Origin: Methanosarcina barkeri MS | Lineage (GTDB): Archaea; Halobacteriota; Methanosarcinia; Methanosarcinales; Methanosarcinaceae | NCBI RefSeq assembly: GCF_000970025.1 | Contig: NZ_CP009528.1 | Coordinates: 620,001-684,000 of the forward strand | Length of the DNA stretch: 64,000 nt | Direction: 5' to 3' | Shown: positions 1 through 10,099 of the stretch, piece by piece | How positions within the stretch are numbered: position 1 is the first letter of the stretch | Layout: each line of letters starts with the position of its first letter | The notes under the pieces: model-generated | The model's database searches: none | What the model saw: only the letters and a program-made list of their open reading frames with translations | What the model was told of the DNA's origin: nothing | Made by a program: the position numbers and the translations under genes

Positions 1-113
1 TGCTTTCCGTACTTTCCGTACTTCCCATACTTTCCGTACTTCCCATACTTTCCGTACTTCCCATACTTTCCGTACTTTCCGTAATTTCCATACTTTCCGT
101 ACTTTCCTTAGTA
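1..113. repeat. 9/18-bp tandem repeat at window edge
   Basis: Alternating 9-base units TTTCCGTAC and TTCCCATAC run from the first base to about 113, with a few point changes near the end. The array probably continues to the left of the window. It lies downstream of the minus-strand nitroreductase gene. No coding sense is apparent. The rest of the gap, to 319, shows nothing recognisable. Confidence 0.85.
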
Positions 114-319
114 TCTCTCTGTTGGGAGCCTGGTTTGGGAAAGTCTCTTACATTTCCAGCATCCAATAGATCCGGAAACGCGATTTATTTTTCAAAAAGG
201 TATTAACAGGCAAATTTAGCTCCTTTAAACGTTTTTTCGAAGATTCAAACCTTTAATAGCTCTATCTTGTTATTATTCATCTAATACAGTATGAATTTTA
301 TTCTGTTTTCTTCACAGCT

Positions 320-844
320 TCATTCTCTTCTCTGACCGTACTTATTGTGGTAGATTTTTGTTTTATTAAACCTGTCCTGGGGGCCTGGTTTCTGGTCAGG
401 ATAACCTAACGGTACAAAAGCTAGAGGAATTACATGTTCAGGCAGTCCGAAGGCTTTCCTGAAACCTTCAACCCTGTCCTTCATCGGATAAATTCCGGTC
501 CAGACTGCCCCAAGCCCGGCATCGTGAGCTGCAAGCAGGAGATTTTGGGTAGCTGCCGAACAGTCCTGAACCCAGAATCCTGGAGCCTTTTCAAGTGTTG
601 TATCCCCACAGACAAGAATTGCAAGAGGAGCTTCCCTGCACATACCTGCATAGGGGCTGAAAGTGGGAATTTCGTCAAGGAGCTTCCTGTCATCGATAAC
701 AATAAAGATCCAGGGCTGGGCATTGACCGCCGATGGAGCACTCATTGCGGCTCTGAGCAGTTCGGCAACAAGCTCCCTCGGAACGGGCCTGTTAGTGTAT
801 TTTCGAATGCTTCGGCGAGTGTGGATTGCTTCAAGAGTTTCCAT
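320..844 (-). CDS. Nitroreductase family FMN oxidoreductase
   Basis: A 174-residue protein of the nitroreductase fold, expected to bind FMN as a dimer and reduce a small substrate with NAD(P)H or another donor. The N-terminal RRSIRKY segment, the SAPSAVNAQPW segment near residue 36, the GLGAVW segment near residue 110 and the LGYP segment near residue 146 are the usual family landmarks, and the length is typical of compact members. The ATG start is preceded by GGAGGGG at good spacing. It follows an iron-sulfur flavoprotein gene on the same strand, with a gap of about 140 bases, and both may form one redox unit. The true substrate cannot be read from the sequence. Confidence 0.9.
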   Translation of the reverse strand: METLEAIHTRRSIRKYTNRPVPRELVAELLRAAMSAPSAVNAQPWIFIVIDDRKLLDEIPTFSPYAGMCREAPLAILVCGDTTLEKAPGFWVQDCSAATQNLLLAAHDAGLGAVWTGIYPMKDRVEGFRKAFGLPEHVIPLAFVPLGYPDQKPGPQDRFNKTKIYHNKYGQRRE

Positions 845-981
845 ATGAGACCCCTCCTATTCATTCCTGAAAGATCTGGGCGAGAAGATTTCAACCCAGT
901 TTTTTCTCGCCCTATTTTACTTTCTTCCCGTTTTTTACTTTCCGGTTTTTTAGTTCCAGATGTTATTATAATTTATTTTCT

Positions 982-1548
982 TCATTTGAACAGGTTAAGA
1001 CCTGCGTTTTTCGCTTTTTCCATAAGCTCTATATTATCCTTTACCTCTCCAGGAGCGTGATAGCCAACTCCTACAAGAACATCCTTTACTTCTGCCTGCA
1101 TAAAGCCAGAAACTTGACCTTTGAATTCCTCGTAGACACCTTTGAAAGCTGCCGGGTCAGGAGCACCCTGAGTTCCTACAATCACGGCTTTTTTCCCGGC
1201 AGGGAGACGGGGAGAGAAGTCTGCATTTATAAGAGAGTAGCAACGGTCAAGGAAAAGCCGCATCTGGCCTGTAAACTGACCAAAGTAAATTGGAGAACCA
1301 AAAACGACTCCATCTGCTGATGTAAGCTCCTCGAATACTTCCGTAAGGTCATCTTCAAGTTTGCACTTGTCATGGCCCTTACAATAGTCGCAGCCCTGGC
1401 AACCTTTGTAGTTCATCTCGTTGAGAATAAATGTCCGGGTTTCAGCACCTGCTTCTGCCGCGCCTTCCAGGACCTGCTGGACAAGGATATTCGTATTTCC
1501 GTTCTTTCGTGGGCTTCCTACAATGCCTATAACTTTCATTCTATTCAC
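982..1548 (-). CDS. Iron-sulfur flavoprotein (Isf-type, flavodoxin fold)
   Basis: A 188-residue NADPH-dependent FMN-reductase-like protein. The N-terminal GSPRKNGNTN loop binds the FMN phosphate. The compact motif CQGCDYCKGHDKC (Cys50, 53, 56, 62: CX2CX2CX5C) matches the [4Fe-4S] motif described for Methanosarcina Isf, which passes electrons from ferredoxin and can reduce O2 or H2O2. The later GSPIYFGQFTGQM segment is also typical of the family. An ATG three codons downstream is an alternative start. The gene is divergent from an HxlR-type regulator, with a repeat-filled gap between them, so control by that regulator is likely. Cytoplasmic electron transfer in oxidative stress is the best guess. 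Confidence 0.9.
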   Translation of the reverse strand: MNRMKVIGIVGSPRKNGNTNILVQQVLEGAAEAGAETRTFILNEMNYKGCQGCDYCKGHDKCKLEDDLTEVFEELTSADGVVFGSPIYFGQFTGQMRLFLDRCYSLINADFSPRLPAGKKAVIVGTQGAPDPAAFKGVYEEFKGQVSGFMQAEVKDVLVGVGYHAPGEVKDNIELMEKAKNAGLNLFK

Positions 1549-1590
1549 GCCTTTTAATTTTTTAAACTAAGCTTAACTTAGATATGACCT

Positions 1591-1663
1591 GAAATTAGGT
1601 CTAACCTGAATTGAGGTCTAACTCGAATTGAGGTCTAACTCGAATTGAGGTCTAATCTGAGTT
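1591..1663. repeat. 17-bp tandem repeat in divergent promoter region
   Basis: About four copies of a 17-base unit related to GAGGTCTAACTCGAATT lie between the iron-sulfur flavoprotein gene and the HxlR gene. The leftmost copies are degenerate (TTAGGTCTAACCTGAA). The position close to the flavoprotein start could matter for its expression, but the repeat may be neutral. Confidence 0.8.
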
Positions 1664-1788
1664 TCATTTTCTTTGAATTTATACTGGATTAATTTTTCAA
1701 TTGATGCCAGATTTTTCTTTCTTTAAGAAAATGTATTTATTGATATCTGATTTGCAATAACTATACTTATATACTATACATGCAATCC

Positions 1789-1815
1789 GGATACTAACTA
1801 ACAAAATGGATACTA
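1789..1815 (+). promoter_or_regulatory. Direct repeats GGATACTA before the HxlR gene
   Basis: Two identical 8-base boxes GGATACTA occur at 1789-1796 and 1808-1815, 19 bases apart start to start, ending 9 bases before the ATG. A TATA-like CTTATATACTATAC lies just upstream, near 1765-1779. The placement, between TATA box and start codon, fits an autoregulatory operator for an HxlR-type protein. This is inference from position and repetition only. Confidence 0.4.
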
Positions 1816-1824
1816 TGTGAGTAT

Positions 1825-2193
1825 ATGGTAAGTCAAATCCGGAATAACAAACATTGCCAGTGTCCTGTGGAAGCAACTCTGGAGGTAATTGGAGGCAAAT
1901 GGAAGCCTATTATCCTCTGGCAGTTGAGGACAGAAAAACTGCGTTTTTCAGGGCTCCAGCAAAGTATGCAGGGTATTTCACCCAAGATGCTTACGAAACA
2001 GCTCAGGGAACTCGAAGAAGACGGGCTTATTCTCAGGGAAATTTATCCTGAAATCCCACCTAGAGTTGAGTATTCACTGACCGAGTTCGGAAAGACTGTG
2101 CTTCCGGTCCTGGACGCTCTCTGCAAATGGGGAATTGAGTATCTTGGAAGAGAGTGCTTACTGGATGATCAATCGCTTAGTGATAGATCGTGA
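1825..2193 (+). CDS. HxlR-family winged-helix transcription regulator
   Basis: A 122-residue MarR/HxlR-type regulator. The N-terminal CQCPVEATLEVIGGKWK segment (residues about 12-28), with its conserved Cys, is the HxlR signature, followed by a winged helix-turn-helix (FSGLQQSMQGISPKMLTKQL, then the wing around YPEIPPRVEYSLT). Many family members sense redox state or electrophiles through this Cys. The gene is divergent from the iron-sulfur flavoprotein and nitroreductase genes, which are its probable targets. The ATG start has only a weak ribosome-binding site. Sure of the family; the inducer is unknown. Confidence 0.93.
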   Translation: MVSQIRNNKHCQCPVEATLEVIGGKWKPIILWQLRTEKLRFSGLQQSMQGISPKMLTKQLRELEEDGLILREIYPEIPPRVEYSLTEFGKTVLPVLDALCKWGIEYLGRECLLDDQSLSDRS

Positions 2194-2327
2194 CATAGAG
2201 AATAAGTTCAGATAAAGGTCTACAAACAACGCTCACGCAACAAATAAAAGTAAATCCTCTTCCTGCATCTTAATGTTAGTATTGAATTTTAAATGTTAGT
2301 ATTGAATTCTGCTTTTATCCGGAAAAT

Positions 2328-2434
2328 CTAAAGCATCAGGAAGACCTTAAAGTATTAGGGGAAATCTAAAGCATTAGGGAAGACCTAAAGCATTAGGAAG
2401 ACCTAAAGCATTAGGAAGACCTAAAGCACTAGAA
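2328..2434. repeat. 18-bp tandem repeat
   Basis: About five to six copies of a unit related to CCTAAAGCATTAGGAAGA. The last three are almost identical and the first ones are diverged. Confidence 0.85.
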
Positions 2435-2505
2435 TAGCTGGCACTAAGTTAATTTAAAATCGGAAATAATATTCCTTTAACAATATTTTCAGAAACATTG
2501 AAACT

Positions 2506-2622
2506 TTTGAAATTTAATTTATGAAATTTAATTTATGAAATTTAATTTATGAAATTTAATTTATGAAATTTAATTTATGAAATTTAATTTATGAAATTTA
2601 ATTTATGAAAGTTAATTTATTA
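2506..2622. repeat. 14-bp tandem repeat
   Basis: About eight copies of ATGAAATTTAATTT in perfect or near-perfect tandem, ending about 60 bases before the XPD-like helicase gene. Near-identity of the copies points to recent slippage. Confidence 0.9.
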
Positions 2623-2683
2623 ATCATCGGCAGATCAGAAAGTCACTGAATCATTGTAAATCGGGAAATCCCAGGTTAAACGT

Positions 2684-5008
2684 ATGACGCAAAAGAACGG
2701 ATATATGCGGTATTTTACGAAACAGAGTTGCTACCCTAACCAGGCAGAAGCCATGGAGAAAATCCACTTGGCTCTCCTGAACGAAAAAACTGTACTCTTT
2801 GAAGGAGCATGTGGAACAGGCAAGACTTTAAGTGCACTTGCCCCCGCATTGAGTGTGGCGAAAAAACTCAATAAGGTCGTTATTATAGTCACCAACGTCC
2901 ATCAGCAGATGGTTCAATTTATAAATGAGGCAAGAGATATTTCCCGGGACAACGACATAAAAACAATTGTTTTCAAGGGCAAGACTTCAATGTGCCCTGA
3001 AAATCTCGATTACGAAGAATGCAGGCTTAAAGGGGAAAATACCTATGACCTCCTTGACCTTGAGAGGGAAATTTCTTCAAAAGAAAAAGAGCTAAAGGAT
3101 GCTTATGAAAAATACAAACGGACAAAAGACCCTGCTCTTTATTCCCTGAGAACTGAGCTTGAAAAAGAACTCGAAGAAACTAAGAAAAAATCCCGGGCTT
3201 TGAGGAACAATTCTTGCCCGGAATTGTATGAAGTCCTGAAATTTGAAGGTAACGAATTTTCCAACTGGCTTTTTTCCGATGTAAGAAGCCCGGAAGAAAT
3301 CCTGGAGTATGCCGAAGACCGGGATATGTGTGGGTATGAACTGCTGAAAAAAGAACTCAAAAACGCCGAACTTTTAATTTGCAATTTTCATCATGTTCTC
3401 AGTGCCGAAATTTTCATGATGCTGCTTAAATGGCTTGAACGCGACCCTGAAGATATTATCCTGATTTTTGATGAGGCGCATAATATTGAGGCATCTGCGC
3501 GTTCTCATTCTTCAACAATGCTCTCGGAACTGACTATTGAAAAAGCCCTTTCGGAAGTAGGCGAAACTCCTGAATCTGACAACTCCCTTATGTTAGGTAA
3601 AGAAACTGGCTCAAGAGGTGGCATTCCCCTTGACCAGGACTACGCGGCTCGACTATATGCAAAAAAGTTGTTTACCTGCCTCCTGACCGCTCTCAGGGAT
3701 ACATATGATGCGAAATTGAAGTTCGGGGAAAGGAACCGGCTTGGAAAGCACTGGCGGGACATTCAGATCAGTGACCCTTATGAGCGCTTTGACATCTTGA
3801 AAGCTCGCTTTTTGCGGGAAGCGGTAAAGGAAGGTTTTGCGGATGAAGAAAAGGTTCTGACCCGGTTGCGGGAGATTGGCGAGTTTGGAGGAAGGCTGGA
3901 AGAGATTTATGCGGAAAATTACAAAAAAGGGCTTCTTACAGTTCCGAAACGTTCCCAGATCCGGTATGTTGCCGACTTTTTATCTTCTTATCTGGTACTT
4001 TCGGACAGGCAAAACTACTATCCAATTTTGAACGTGCGTAGGGATTTCAAAAGCGATAGAATAGCTGGCAGGATTGAGCTTTTCACATGCATTCCTAAAA
4101 ACGTGACCCAGCCTTTGTTTGATTCCGTTTATGCGGCAGTACTCATGTCGGCTACACTCCGGCCCTTTGAAATGATAAAATCCACGCTTGGCATTTCAAG
4201 GGAAGTGGAAGAAATCTCCTATGGCACGACATTTCCCAGGGAAAGGAGGCTTACCCTTGCGGTTTCCATTCCTCCGCTTTTTGCAAAGAATCGTGACAGC
4301 CCGGAAACGCTTGAGAGCTTGAAAGAAGCTCTGCTTGCAGCTACTGTTGCATCGCCGGGGAATGTGATTATTTACTTCCAGAGCTACGCTGAAGCACTCC
4401 GCTATACTAAACTCCTTGAGCCTGAACTTTCTATTCCTATTTTCCTTGATGAGACAGGGGTTTCATCCCAGGAAATCCGAAAGGAGTTTTTCAAAATCGG
4501 AGAGCAGGGAGGAAAAGCTTTACTTATAACCTATCTCTGGGGAACATTGAGTGAAGGTGTTGATTTCAGAGATTCCAGGGGCAGGACCGTGATTATAGTG
4601 GGAATCGGATATCCAGCCTTGAATGACCGAATAAAGGCTGTCGAATCTGCTTATGATGAAGTTTTCGGCTGTGGTGAAGGCTGGGAGTTTGCAGTTCAGG
4701 TGCCGACAATCAGAAAGGTCAGACAGGCAATGGGAAGGATAGTGCGTTCTCCAGACGACTATGGAGTAAGGATTCTCCTTGATTCCCGCTACCAGGGCTC
4801 TCAGGCACGTAAACTCGGTAAATTTTCGGTTTTTGATTATTTTCCATCTGAAGAAAAAAGAGAGTTCATCGACATTGCACCCAGAGACTTAGGAAGCCTG
4901 GTGGAAGAATTTTTTGCCCACGTCATGCCAGGTAATCCCGACAAAAATGAATCGGAGTCCCAGACTTCAAGTCGTGTGGGTTTCGGAAGCCTTGCTGAAA
5001 AGCTTTGA
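2684..5008 (+). CDS. Rad3/XPD-family ATP-dependent DNA helicase
   Basis: A 774-residue superfamily 2 DNA helicase. Walker A is GACGTGKT (residues 41-48) and the DEAH box is at 263-266. Four cysteines at about 104, 113, 178 and 216 between these motifs are placed like the [4Fe-4S] ligands of XPD. A charged helical stretch at about 126-175 sits inside the iron-sulfur domain. The C-terminal half has the family's SATL (near 490), the EGVDF motif and QAMGRIVRS motif VI. XPD-type enzymes unwind DNA 5' to 3' and act in repair. The C-terminal 30 residues are Ser/Glu rich. The gene stands alone between minisatellites and the PKD surface-protein region. The start is ATG without a strong ribosome-binding site. 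Confidence 0.93.
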   Translation: MTQKNGYMRYFTKQSCYPNQAEAMEKIHLALLNEKTVLFEGACGTGKTLSALAPALSVAKKLNKVVIIVTNVHQQMVQFINEARDISRDNDIKTIVFKGKTSMCPENLDYEECRLKGENTYDLLDLEREISSKEKELKDAYEKYKRTKDPALYSLRTELEKELEETKKKSRALRNNSCPELYEVLKFEGNEFSNWLFSDVRSPEEILEYAEDRDMCGYELLKKELKNAELLICNFHHVLSAEIFMMLLKWLERDPEDIILIFDEAHNIEASARSHSSTMLSELTIEKALSEVGETPESDNSLMLGKETGSRGGIPLDQDYAARLYAKKLFTCLLTALRDTYDAKLKFGERNRLGKHWRDIQISDPYERFDILKARFLREAVKEGFADEEKVLTRLREIGEFGGRLEEIYAENYKKGLLTVPKRSQIRYVADFLSSYLVLSDRQNYYPILNVRRDFKSDRIAGRIELFTCIPKNVTQPLFDSVYAAVLMSATLRPFEMIKSTLGISREVEEISYGTTFPRERRLTLAVSIPPLFAKNRDSPETLESLKEALLAATVASPGNVIIYFQSYAEALRYTKLLEPELSIPIFLDETGVSSQEIRKEFFKIGEQGGKALLITYLWGTLSEGVDFRDSRGRTVIIVGIGYPALNDRIKAVESAYDEVFGCGEGWEFAVQVPTIRKVRQAMGRIVRSPDDYGVRILLDSRYQGSQARKLGKFSVFDYFPSEEKREFIDIAPRDLGSLVEEFFAHVMPGNPDKNESESQTSSRVGFGSLAEKL

Positions 5009-5206
5009 AGTCCTTTGAGTTAATCCCTTCGAGTTACTTTAATAAATTTTACACTGTTTCATAACTGTTTGAATTGTTTAATATGTTAAACCTATTTGGA
5101 ACCCGACACTCATATATAATAAAAGAAGTTGCCCGTAGTTTATATTTAAACTTCAGGCACTAAATTACTTGGTGAACAGGTTTTTTGCAACTTGTTTTCA
5201 TGAAAC

Positions 5207-5286
5207 TTTTACTTACGACCTTTTTACTTATGTTACTTTTACTTATGTTACTTTTATTTACAATATTTTTTTCTTATGTTACTTTT
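5207..5286. repeat. 15-bp tandem repeat
   Basis: Imperfect copies of CTTTTACTTATGTTA fill this stretch, including the region just past the end of the decayed PKD domain. The gap 5009-5206 holds no gene; the sequence is AT-rich. Confidence 0.75.
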
Positions 5287-5573
5287 ATATAATTGACTCT
5301 GGTCTTCGTACCAGTGCCGGCTGCGTTACTTGCCTTAAGGCGTTACACTGTAACTTCCTGTTGTCGAATAGGATGTATGGGGTTCTGTATTGTTGAAAAG
5401 GTTTCATCCCCGAAACTCCAGTTCCATGCGATAGGGGAGCCTGAAGTATTGTTCTTAAAAGTCACGCTCAGCGGCGCATTCCCTATTCTTGGAGACCCCT
5501 GGAAACTTACAACCGGCTTTGACGCTGTTGTTCCTACCGTTAAACTGAGTTTTGTAGCGCGTTCAGCCCTTTG
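5274..5573 (-). pseudogene. Decayed PKD domain past the stop of the YVTN/PKD gene
   Basis: Reading on from the stop of the neighbouring surface-protein gene, the reverse strand still encodes a recognisable PKD domain: GNAPLSVTFKNNTSGSP, then WNWSFGDETFST, then a frame disruption and an in-frame stop near the middle, then NAAGTGTKTRVNYIKVT and a stop at 5274-5276. The duplicated GTGACAAAGTGACAAAG at the junction suggests that a short duplication or slippage put the present stop codon in place and cut this ninth domain off. Seen directly; the mechanism is inference. Confidence 0.75.
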
Positions 5574-8500
5574 TCACTTTGTCACTTTTATATAATTCCA
5601 TTTTGATTTTGTACTGCTTCCTGCTGCATTTGTTGCTGTGAGTTTAACCGTGTAAGTTCCTGCTGCTGAATATGTGTGTGTTGGACTCTTTTCTGTTGAA
5701 TATTTCCCGTCTCCGAAATCCCATTTCCATGAGGTTGGTGATCCTTTGCTAGTCTCCGTAAATTTTACCTTTAGCGGAGCTTTTCCTGATAGTGGCCATC
5801 CCCAGAAATCTGCAGTTGGAGCTTGTGAGGTCCCAGACACTTTTATATAATTCCATTTTGTTTTTGTACTGCTTCCTGCTGCGTTTGTTGCTGTGAGTTT
5901 AACCGTGTAAGTTCCTGCTGCTGAATATGTGTGTGTTGGACTCTTTTCTGTTGAATATTTCCCGTCTCCGAAATCCCACTTCCAGGAGGTTGGTGATCCT
6001 TTGCTGGTCTCTGTGAATGTTACCTTTAGTGGAGCATCTCCGGATAGTGGCCATCCCCAGAAATCTGCAGTTGGAGCTTGTGAAGTTTCTGTCACCATTA
6101 TATACTTTGATTTAGTTGCTGTGTTACTGCCTGCCGCATTTGTTACTGTAAGTTTAACAGTATATTTTCCTTCTTTAGAATATGTGTGTGTTGGACTCTT
6201 TTCTGTTGAAGTTTTTCCGTCTCCGAAACTCCATTTCCATTTAGTTGGCTTTCCTGTACTTTTGTCAGTAAATTTCACGCTTAAAGGTGCTGTTCCTGAT
6301 TTTGGAGATGCATAAAATACAGCAACTGGCGCTTGCGAAGTTTTCACTGTGATATACTTTGATTTAGTTGCTGTGTTACTGCCTGCCGCATTTGTTACTG
6401 TAAGTTTAACAGTATATTTTCCTTCTTTAGAATATGTGTGTGTTGGACTCTTTTCTGTTGAAGTTTTTCCGTCTCCGAAACTCCATTTCCATTTAGTTGG
6501 CTTTCCTGTACTTTTGTCAGTAAATTTCACGCTTAAAGGTGCTGTTCCTGATTTTGGAGATGCATAAAATACAGCAACTGGCGCTTGCGAAGTTTTCACT
6601 GTGATATACTTTGATTTAGTTGCTGTGTTACTGCCTGCCGCATTTGTTACTGTAAGTTTAACAGTATATTTTCCTTCTTTAGAATATGTGTGTGTTGGAC
6701 TCTTTTCTGTTGAAGTTTTTCCGTCTCCGAAACTCCATTTCCATTTAGTTGGCTTTCCTGTACTTTTGTCAGTAAATTTCACGCTTAAAGGTGCTGTTCC
6801 TGATTTTGGAGACGCATAAAATACAGCAACTGGTTTTGCTGTCACTGTGATATACTTTGATTTTGTCGCTGTGTTACTGCCTGCCGCATTTGTTACTGTA
6901 AGTTTAACAGTATATTTTCCTTCTTTAGAATATGTGTGTGTTGGACTCTTTTCTGTTGAAGTTTTTCCGTCTCCGAAACTCCATTTCCATTTAGTTGGCT
7001 TTCCTGTACTTTTGTCAGTAAATTTCACGCTTAAAGGTGCTGTTCCTGATTTTGGAGATGCATAAAATACAGCAACTGGAGCTTGTGAAGTTTCTGTCAC
7101 CATTATATACTTTGATTTAGTTGCTGTGTTACTTCCTGCCGCATTTGTTACTGTAAGTTTAACAGTATATTTTCCTTCTTTAGAATATTTATGTGTTGGA
7201 TTCTTTTCTGTTGAAGTTTTTCCATCTCCAAAATTCCATTTCCATTTAGTTGGTTTTCCTGTACTTTTGTCAGTAAATTTCACGCTTAAAGGTGCTGTTC
7301 CTGATTTTGGAGATGCATAAAATACAGCAGCCGGTTTTGCTGTCACTATGATATACTTTGATTTTGTTGCTGTGTCGATGCCTGCTGCATTGGTTACTTT
7401 AAGGGTTACTGTGTACTTTCCTGCTTTGGAATACTTATGAGTTGGATTCTGAAGGAATGACTTTGATCCATCTCCAAAATTCCATTTCCATTTAGTTGGT
7501 TTTCCTGTACTTTTGTCAGTAAATTTCACGCTTAAAGGTGCTCTTCCTGATTTTGGAGACGCATAAAATACAGCAACTGGAGTTTTCGGTTTTTGTACTT
7601 TGACAGAGCCTGTAAACTTCCCGAATGCAGCAGGCTCTTTTCCTACCTTCACCGTGGTTATAACCATATTTGTGGCTGTGTTAACTACAGAGACAGCGCC
7701 ACTTGTTTCTTTCGCCACATATGCCTTAGTTCCATCCGGACTGAAAGCAACCCCTAAAGGATAATTTCCGACTTTCACTGTAGCTGTAACCTTATTTGTC
7801 GCTGCATTTATCACAGAAAAAGTACCATCTCCATAGTTCGTCACATATACCTTTGTTCCAGCCGGGTTTACTGCAACTCCCCATGGGTATTTTCCTACTT
7901 TTACTCTTGCTGTAACCTTATTTTTTGCTGTGTCAATTACAGAAACATCGTACTCATTTGCCACATATACCTTTGTTCCCGCTGGATTAACTGCAACTCC
8001 GGTAGGGAGATTTCCTACCTTTATTGTGGCTGTGACCTTGTTTGTTGCAGTGTCAATAACAGAGACAGTGTTATCAAGAGTATTCGTCACATATACCTTT
8101 GTTCCAGCCGGGTTTACTGCAACTCCACAAGGATAATTTCCTACTTTTACTGTAGCTGTAACCTTATTTGTTTCAGTGTTAATTACAGAGACTGTCTTAC
8201 TGCCTTCGTTTGCCACATATACTCTTGTTCCCTCAGGGTTAATTGCAACTCCCCATGGGTTTTTTCCTACTTTCACTGTGGCTGTAACCTTATTTGTTGC
8301 TGTGTCAATTACGGAGATGGCGCCGCTTTTGTCTTTCGATACATATACCTTAGTTCCAGCGGGGTTGACTGCAACTCCGTAAGGATATCTTCCTACATTT
8401 ATCGTGGCTGTAACTTTGTTTGTTGTAATGTCAATTGCAGAAACAGTGGTACTGCCGCTATTCGTAATGTAGGCGTATCCAGCCGTGTTCGAAGTACTTT

Positions 8501-8600
8501 GTGCAGTAGCTGCCGATGTAGTAGAGAATATCAAAATTAAAAATAAAACAATGGCTGTTGAAGCTAACGCTACTGAACACAGTTTTTTGTTCACTTTCAT
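5574..8600 (-). CDS. Secreted YVTN beta-propeller protein with eight PKD domains
   Basis: A 1008-residue surface protein. Residues 1-33 form a signal peptide. Residues about 40-330 hold seven YVTN/NHL-like blades (repeated [18 protein letters not shown] and [10 protein letters not shown] patterns), which build a beta-propeller as in archaeal surface-layer proteins. Eight PKD domains follow ([16 protein letters not shown] ... WKWSFGDG), the last two of a diverged [11 protein letters not shown] type shared with the NosD-like protein at 10.5 kb. There is no C-terminal membrane anchor or sorting motif. The ATG is preceded by GGAG. It probably acts in the cell envelope or in cell-cell contact. Its 3' end appears truncated, because a further PKD domain lies decayed after the stop. 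Confidence 0.93.
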   Translation of the reverse strand: MKVNKKLCSVALASTAIVLFLILIFSTTSAATAQSTSNTAGYAYITNSGSTTVSAIDITTNKVTATINVGRYPYGVAVNPAGTKVYVSKDKSGAISVIDTATNKVTATVKVGKNPWGVAINPEGTRVYVANEGSKTVSVINTETNKVTATVKVGNYPCGVAVNPAGTKVYVTNTLDNTVSVIDTATNKVTATIKVGNLPTGVAVNPAGTKVYVANEYDVSVIDTAKNKVTARVKVGKYPWGVAVNPAGTKVYVTNYGDGTFSVINAATNKVTATVKVGNYPLGVAFSPDGTKAYVAKETSGAVSVVNTATNMVITTVKVGKEPAAFGKFTGSVKVQKPKTPVAVFYASPKSGRAPLSVKFTDKSTGKPTKWKWNFGDGSKSFLQNPTHKYSKAGKYTVTLKVTNAAGIDTATKSKYIIVTAKPAAVFYASPKSGTAPLSVKFTDKSTGKPTKWKWNFGDGKTSTEKNPTHKYSKEGKYTVKLTVTNAAGSNTATKSKYIMVTETSQAPVAVFYASPKSGTAPLSVKFTDKSTGKPTKWKWSFGDGKTSTEKSPTHTYSKEGKYTVKLTVTNAAGSNTATKSKYITVTAKPVAVFYASPKSGTAPLSVKFTDKSTGKPTKWKWSFGDGKTSTEKSPTHTYSKEGKYTVKLTVTNAAGSNTATKSKYITVKTSQAPVAVFYASPKSGTAPLSVKFTDKSTGKPTKWKWSFGDGKTSTEKSPTHTYSKEGKYTVKLTVTNAAGSNTATKSKYITVKTSQAPVAVFYASPKSGTAPLSVKFTDKSTGKPTKWKWSFGDGKTSTEKSPTHTYSKEGKYTVKLTVTNAAGSNTATKSKYIMVTETSQAPTADFWGWPLSGDAPLKVTFTETSKGSPTSWKWDFGDGKYSTEKSPTHTYSAAGTYTVKLTATNAAGSSTKTKWNYIKVSGTSQAPTADFWGWPLSGKAPLKVKFTETSKGSPTSWKWDFGDGKYSTEKSPTHTYSAAGTYTVKLTATNAAGSSTKSKWNYIKVTK
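6100..7085 (-). repeat. Near-identical 246-252-bp PKD-domain repeats
   Basis: Four consecutive PKD units in the YVTN/PKD gene are almost identical at the DNA level as well as the protein level, differing mainly in the linker (TSQAPVAVF versus AKPVAVF). This indicates recent expansion or gene conversion, so domain number is likely to vary between strains and assembly here may be error-prone. Confidence 0.9.
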
Positions 8601-8897
8601 TGTCTTACTCCGTTATATTTCGTCCTACATCCAGCAGGTAAATTGTTATTTCAAATATTTTCACTGATAGCTTTTTTGTGGGAACTTACATTAGTCTTAT
8701 ATCTCTTATTTGTAAATTGTCTGCTGCTTCTTTTTATGTAATGCTTGTACATATGTTAACACGTGTTAAATGCAGGGCAAATTAATAGGGTGTTTGAAAA
8801 GTGCTATCTTTGCATCCTCTTCATTTCAAGGGAAAATATTTTAACGAAAAAACCTAAAACAATCTTATCACATATTTTGGAAGTTAAACTGATTTTT

Positions 8898-9011
8898 TAA
8901 TGTATTTTTTTTATTCTTAATATTTTTTAGTTTTAATGTGTTTTTATTCTTAATATTTTTTAGTTTTAATGTGTTTTTATTCTTAATATTTTTTAGTTTT
9001 AATGTGTTTTT
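8898..9011. repeat. 33-bp tandem repeat
   Basis: Three and a part copies of a 33-base unit with the core TTCTTAATATTTTTTAG and TTTTAATGTG; the complete copies are identical. AT-rich and non-coding. Confidence 0.9.
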
Positions 9012-9436
9012 AGACATGAGTAAACTTTTCAACTTTCAGCAAATATATGAAGCCTACTTTTTCTCGTACAGTTTGAAGAGGATACTTATCCTGAAAAATA
9101 TCCAAATTTTTAATGTCGATCTGCCGAATACAGGTTTTTTTCTAAAACTCAGTTTCAAAATCCAGGTTTTTTTTCGTTTTTGGATTTGTAGAAAACCTAT
9201 CTAAATCAGCTTTAATTGGATCTGAAAATGAATGTGTAAAAGTATATCAGGTAGTTCAGTTTAAACAATTGGTAATTCTTTCTTTCCGATGATTTCCCAT
9301 GATAAACTTTAACATCAATATTAAGTTTTTCATGTTTCATGCATGTGCCAAAGGCTCATGAGGGTTTCTACGTAACCGCATATTTTAATTAACAGATTGA
9401 ACCGGAGTTTATAAAATCATGAAAATCGGGATGTAG

Positions 9437-9610
9437 CTATAAATAATCTTCAGGTCTAATATAATATTTATTAAGTACCTTATCCGTGTAGTTCAATTTT
9501 AGCGTCATATCATCTTGAACTGGTCCACCGTCGGTAATTATGTCTTTTCCACAATTTTTATAAAAACCATCTAGGGATCTTGCTATATCGATTATCTGTT
9601 AGATACTTCA
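9437..9610 (-). pseudogene. Possible remnant of an unknown gene
   Basis: The reverse strand stays open for about 55 codons up to a TAG stop at 9437-9439, with protein-like composition (GKDIITDGGPVQDD, then YYIRPEDYL at the end). Upstream the same frame is broken by several stops, although coding-like stretches continue to about 9750. I do not recognise the family. It could be chance, but the codon pattern looks like a decayed gene end. Confidence 0.3.
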
Positions 9611-10099
9611 GGCGGTAGATTATCTATTTTTCTTCCACGATCACTGATTCGCTCTATATTTGGATTTTTTATATTAAAGTGTTTCTAATTCTTGTCCAAA
9701 AACTTCGTTTTTGGTTAGAATTTCTGTTTTCTGTGTTTTTTGATGCGGTTTTATACATGAAATTCAACTTCAAGTTGAATTTACAAGAAAAACTTGGTCT
9801 TCAGCTCCATCTCAATTGTAAATCAAATGTAAATTTATGGTAGGCTCTTATAGCTAGATAGACTCTCAGACATTTAGTAAAATTTAGACTCAATCCTTTT
9901 TTAATCTCAACCTAATCCAGAAGGTTGAAGTTTAATCACTCCAAAATATCGAGGTACATGTAACTAAGAGTAACTGATGTTAACTCTAAAAACAGAATAA
10001 GAGAAAACAGAATTATAGTCTGTTTCGGTCGCCCACTATGACTCTTCCGTTGTGACCTAAACATACCTTTGCGTTCATTAAGTTTAGCCTTAATTTTTT

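Larger units (their letters stand above)
2194..2683. other. Intergenic region with two minisatellites
   Basis: No gene is visible. The 490-base gap before the helicase gene consists largely of two tandem arrays, listed separately, and AT-rich single-copy sequence. No convincing TATA box could be singled out for the helicase gene. Confidence 0.6.
8601..10099. other. 1.5-kb intergenic region with decayed pieces
   Basis: No intact gene. It contains a 33-bp tandem repeat (8898-9011) and a possible gene remnant (9437-9610), listed separately. The segment 9012-9436 and the segment 9611-10099 are AT-rich and show nothing recognisable. The promoter of the YVTN/PKD gene should lie just right of 8600. 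Confidence 0.5.

Noticed and set aside
434-1060. Long plus-strand open frame opposite the nitroreductase and flavoprotein genes
   Set aside because: It is the mirror frame of two well-conserved minus-strand genes and has no family features of its own.
6349-7320. Series of identical 72-residue plus-strand frames, and similar ones at 11.0-11.8 kb
   Set aside because: They are antisense shadows of the repeated PKD domains; repetition comes from the coding strand.
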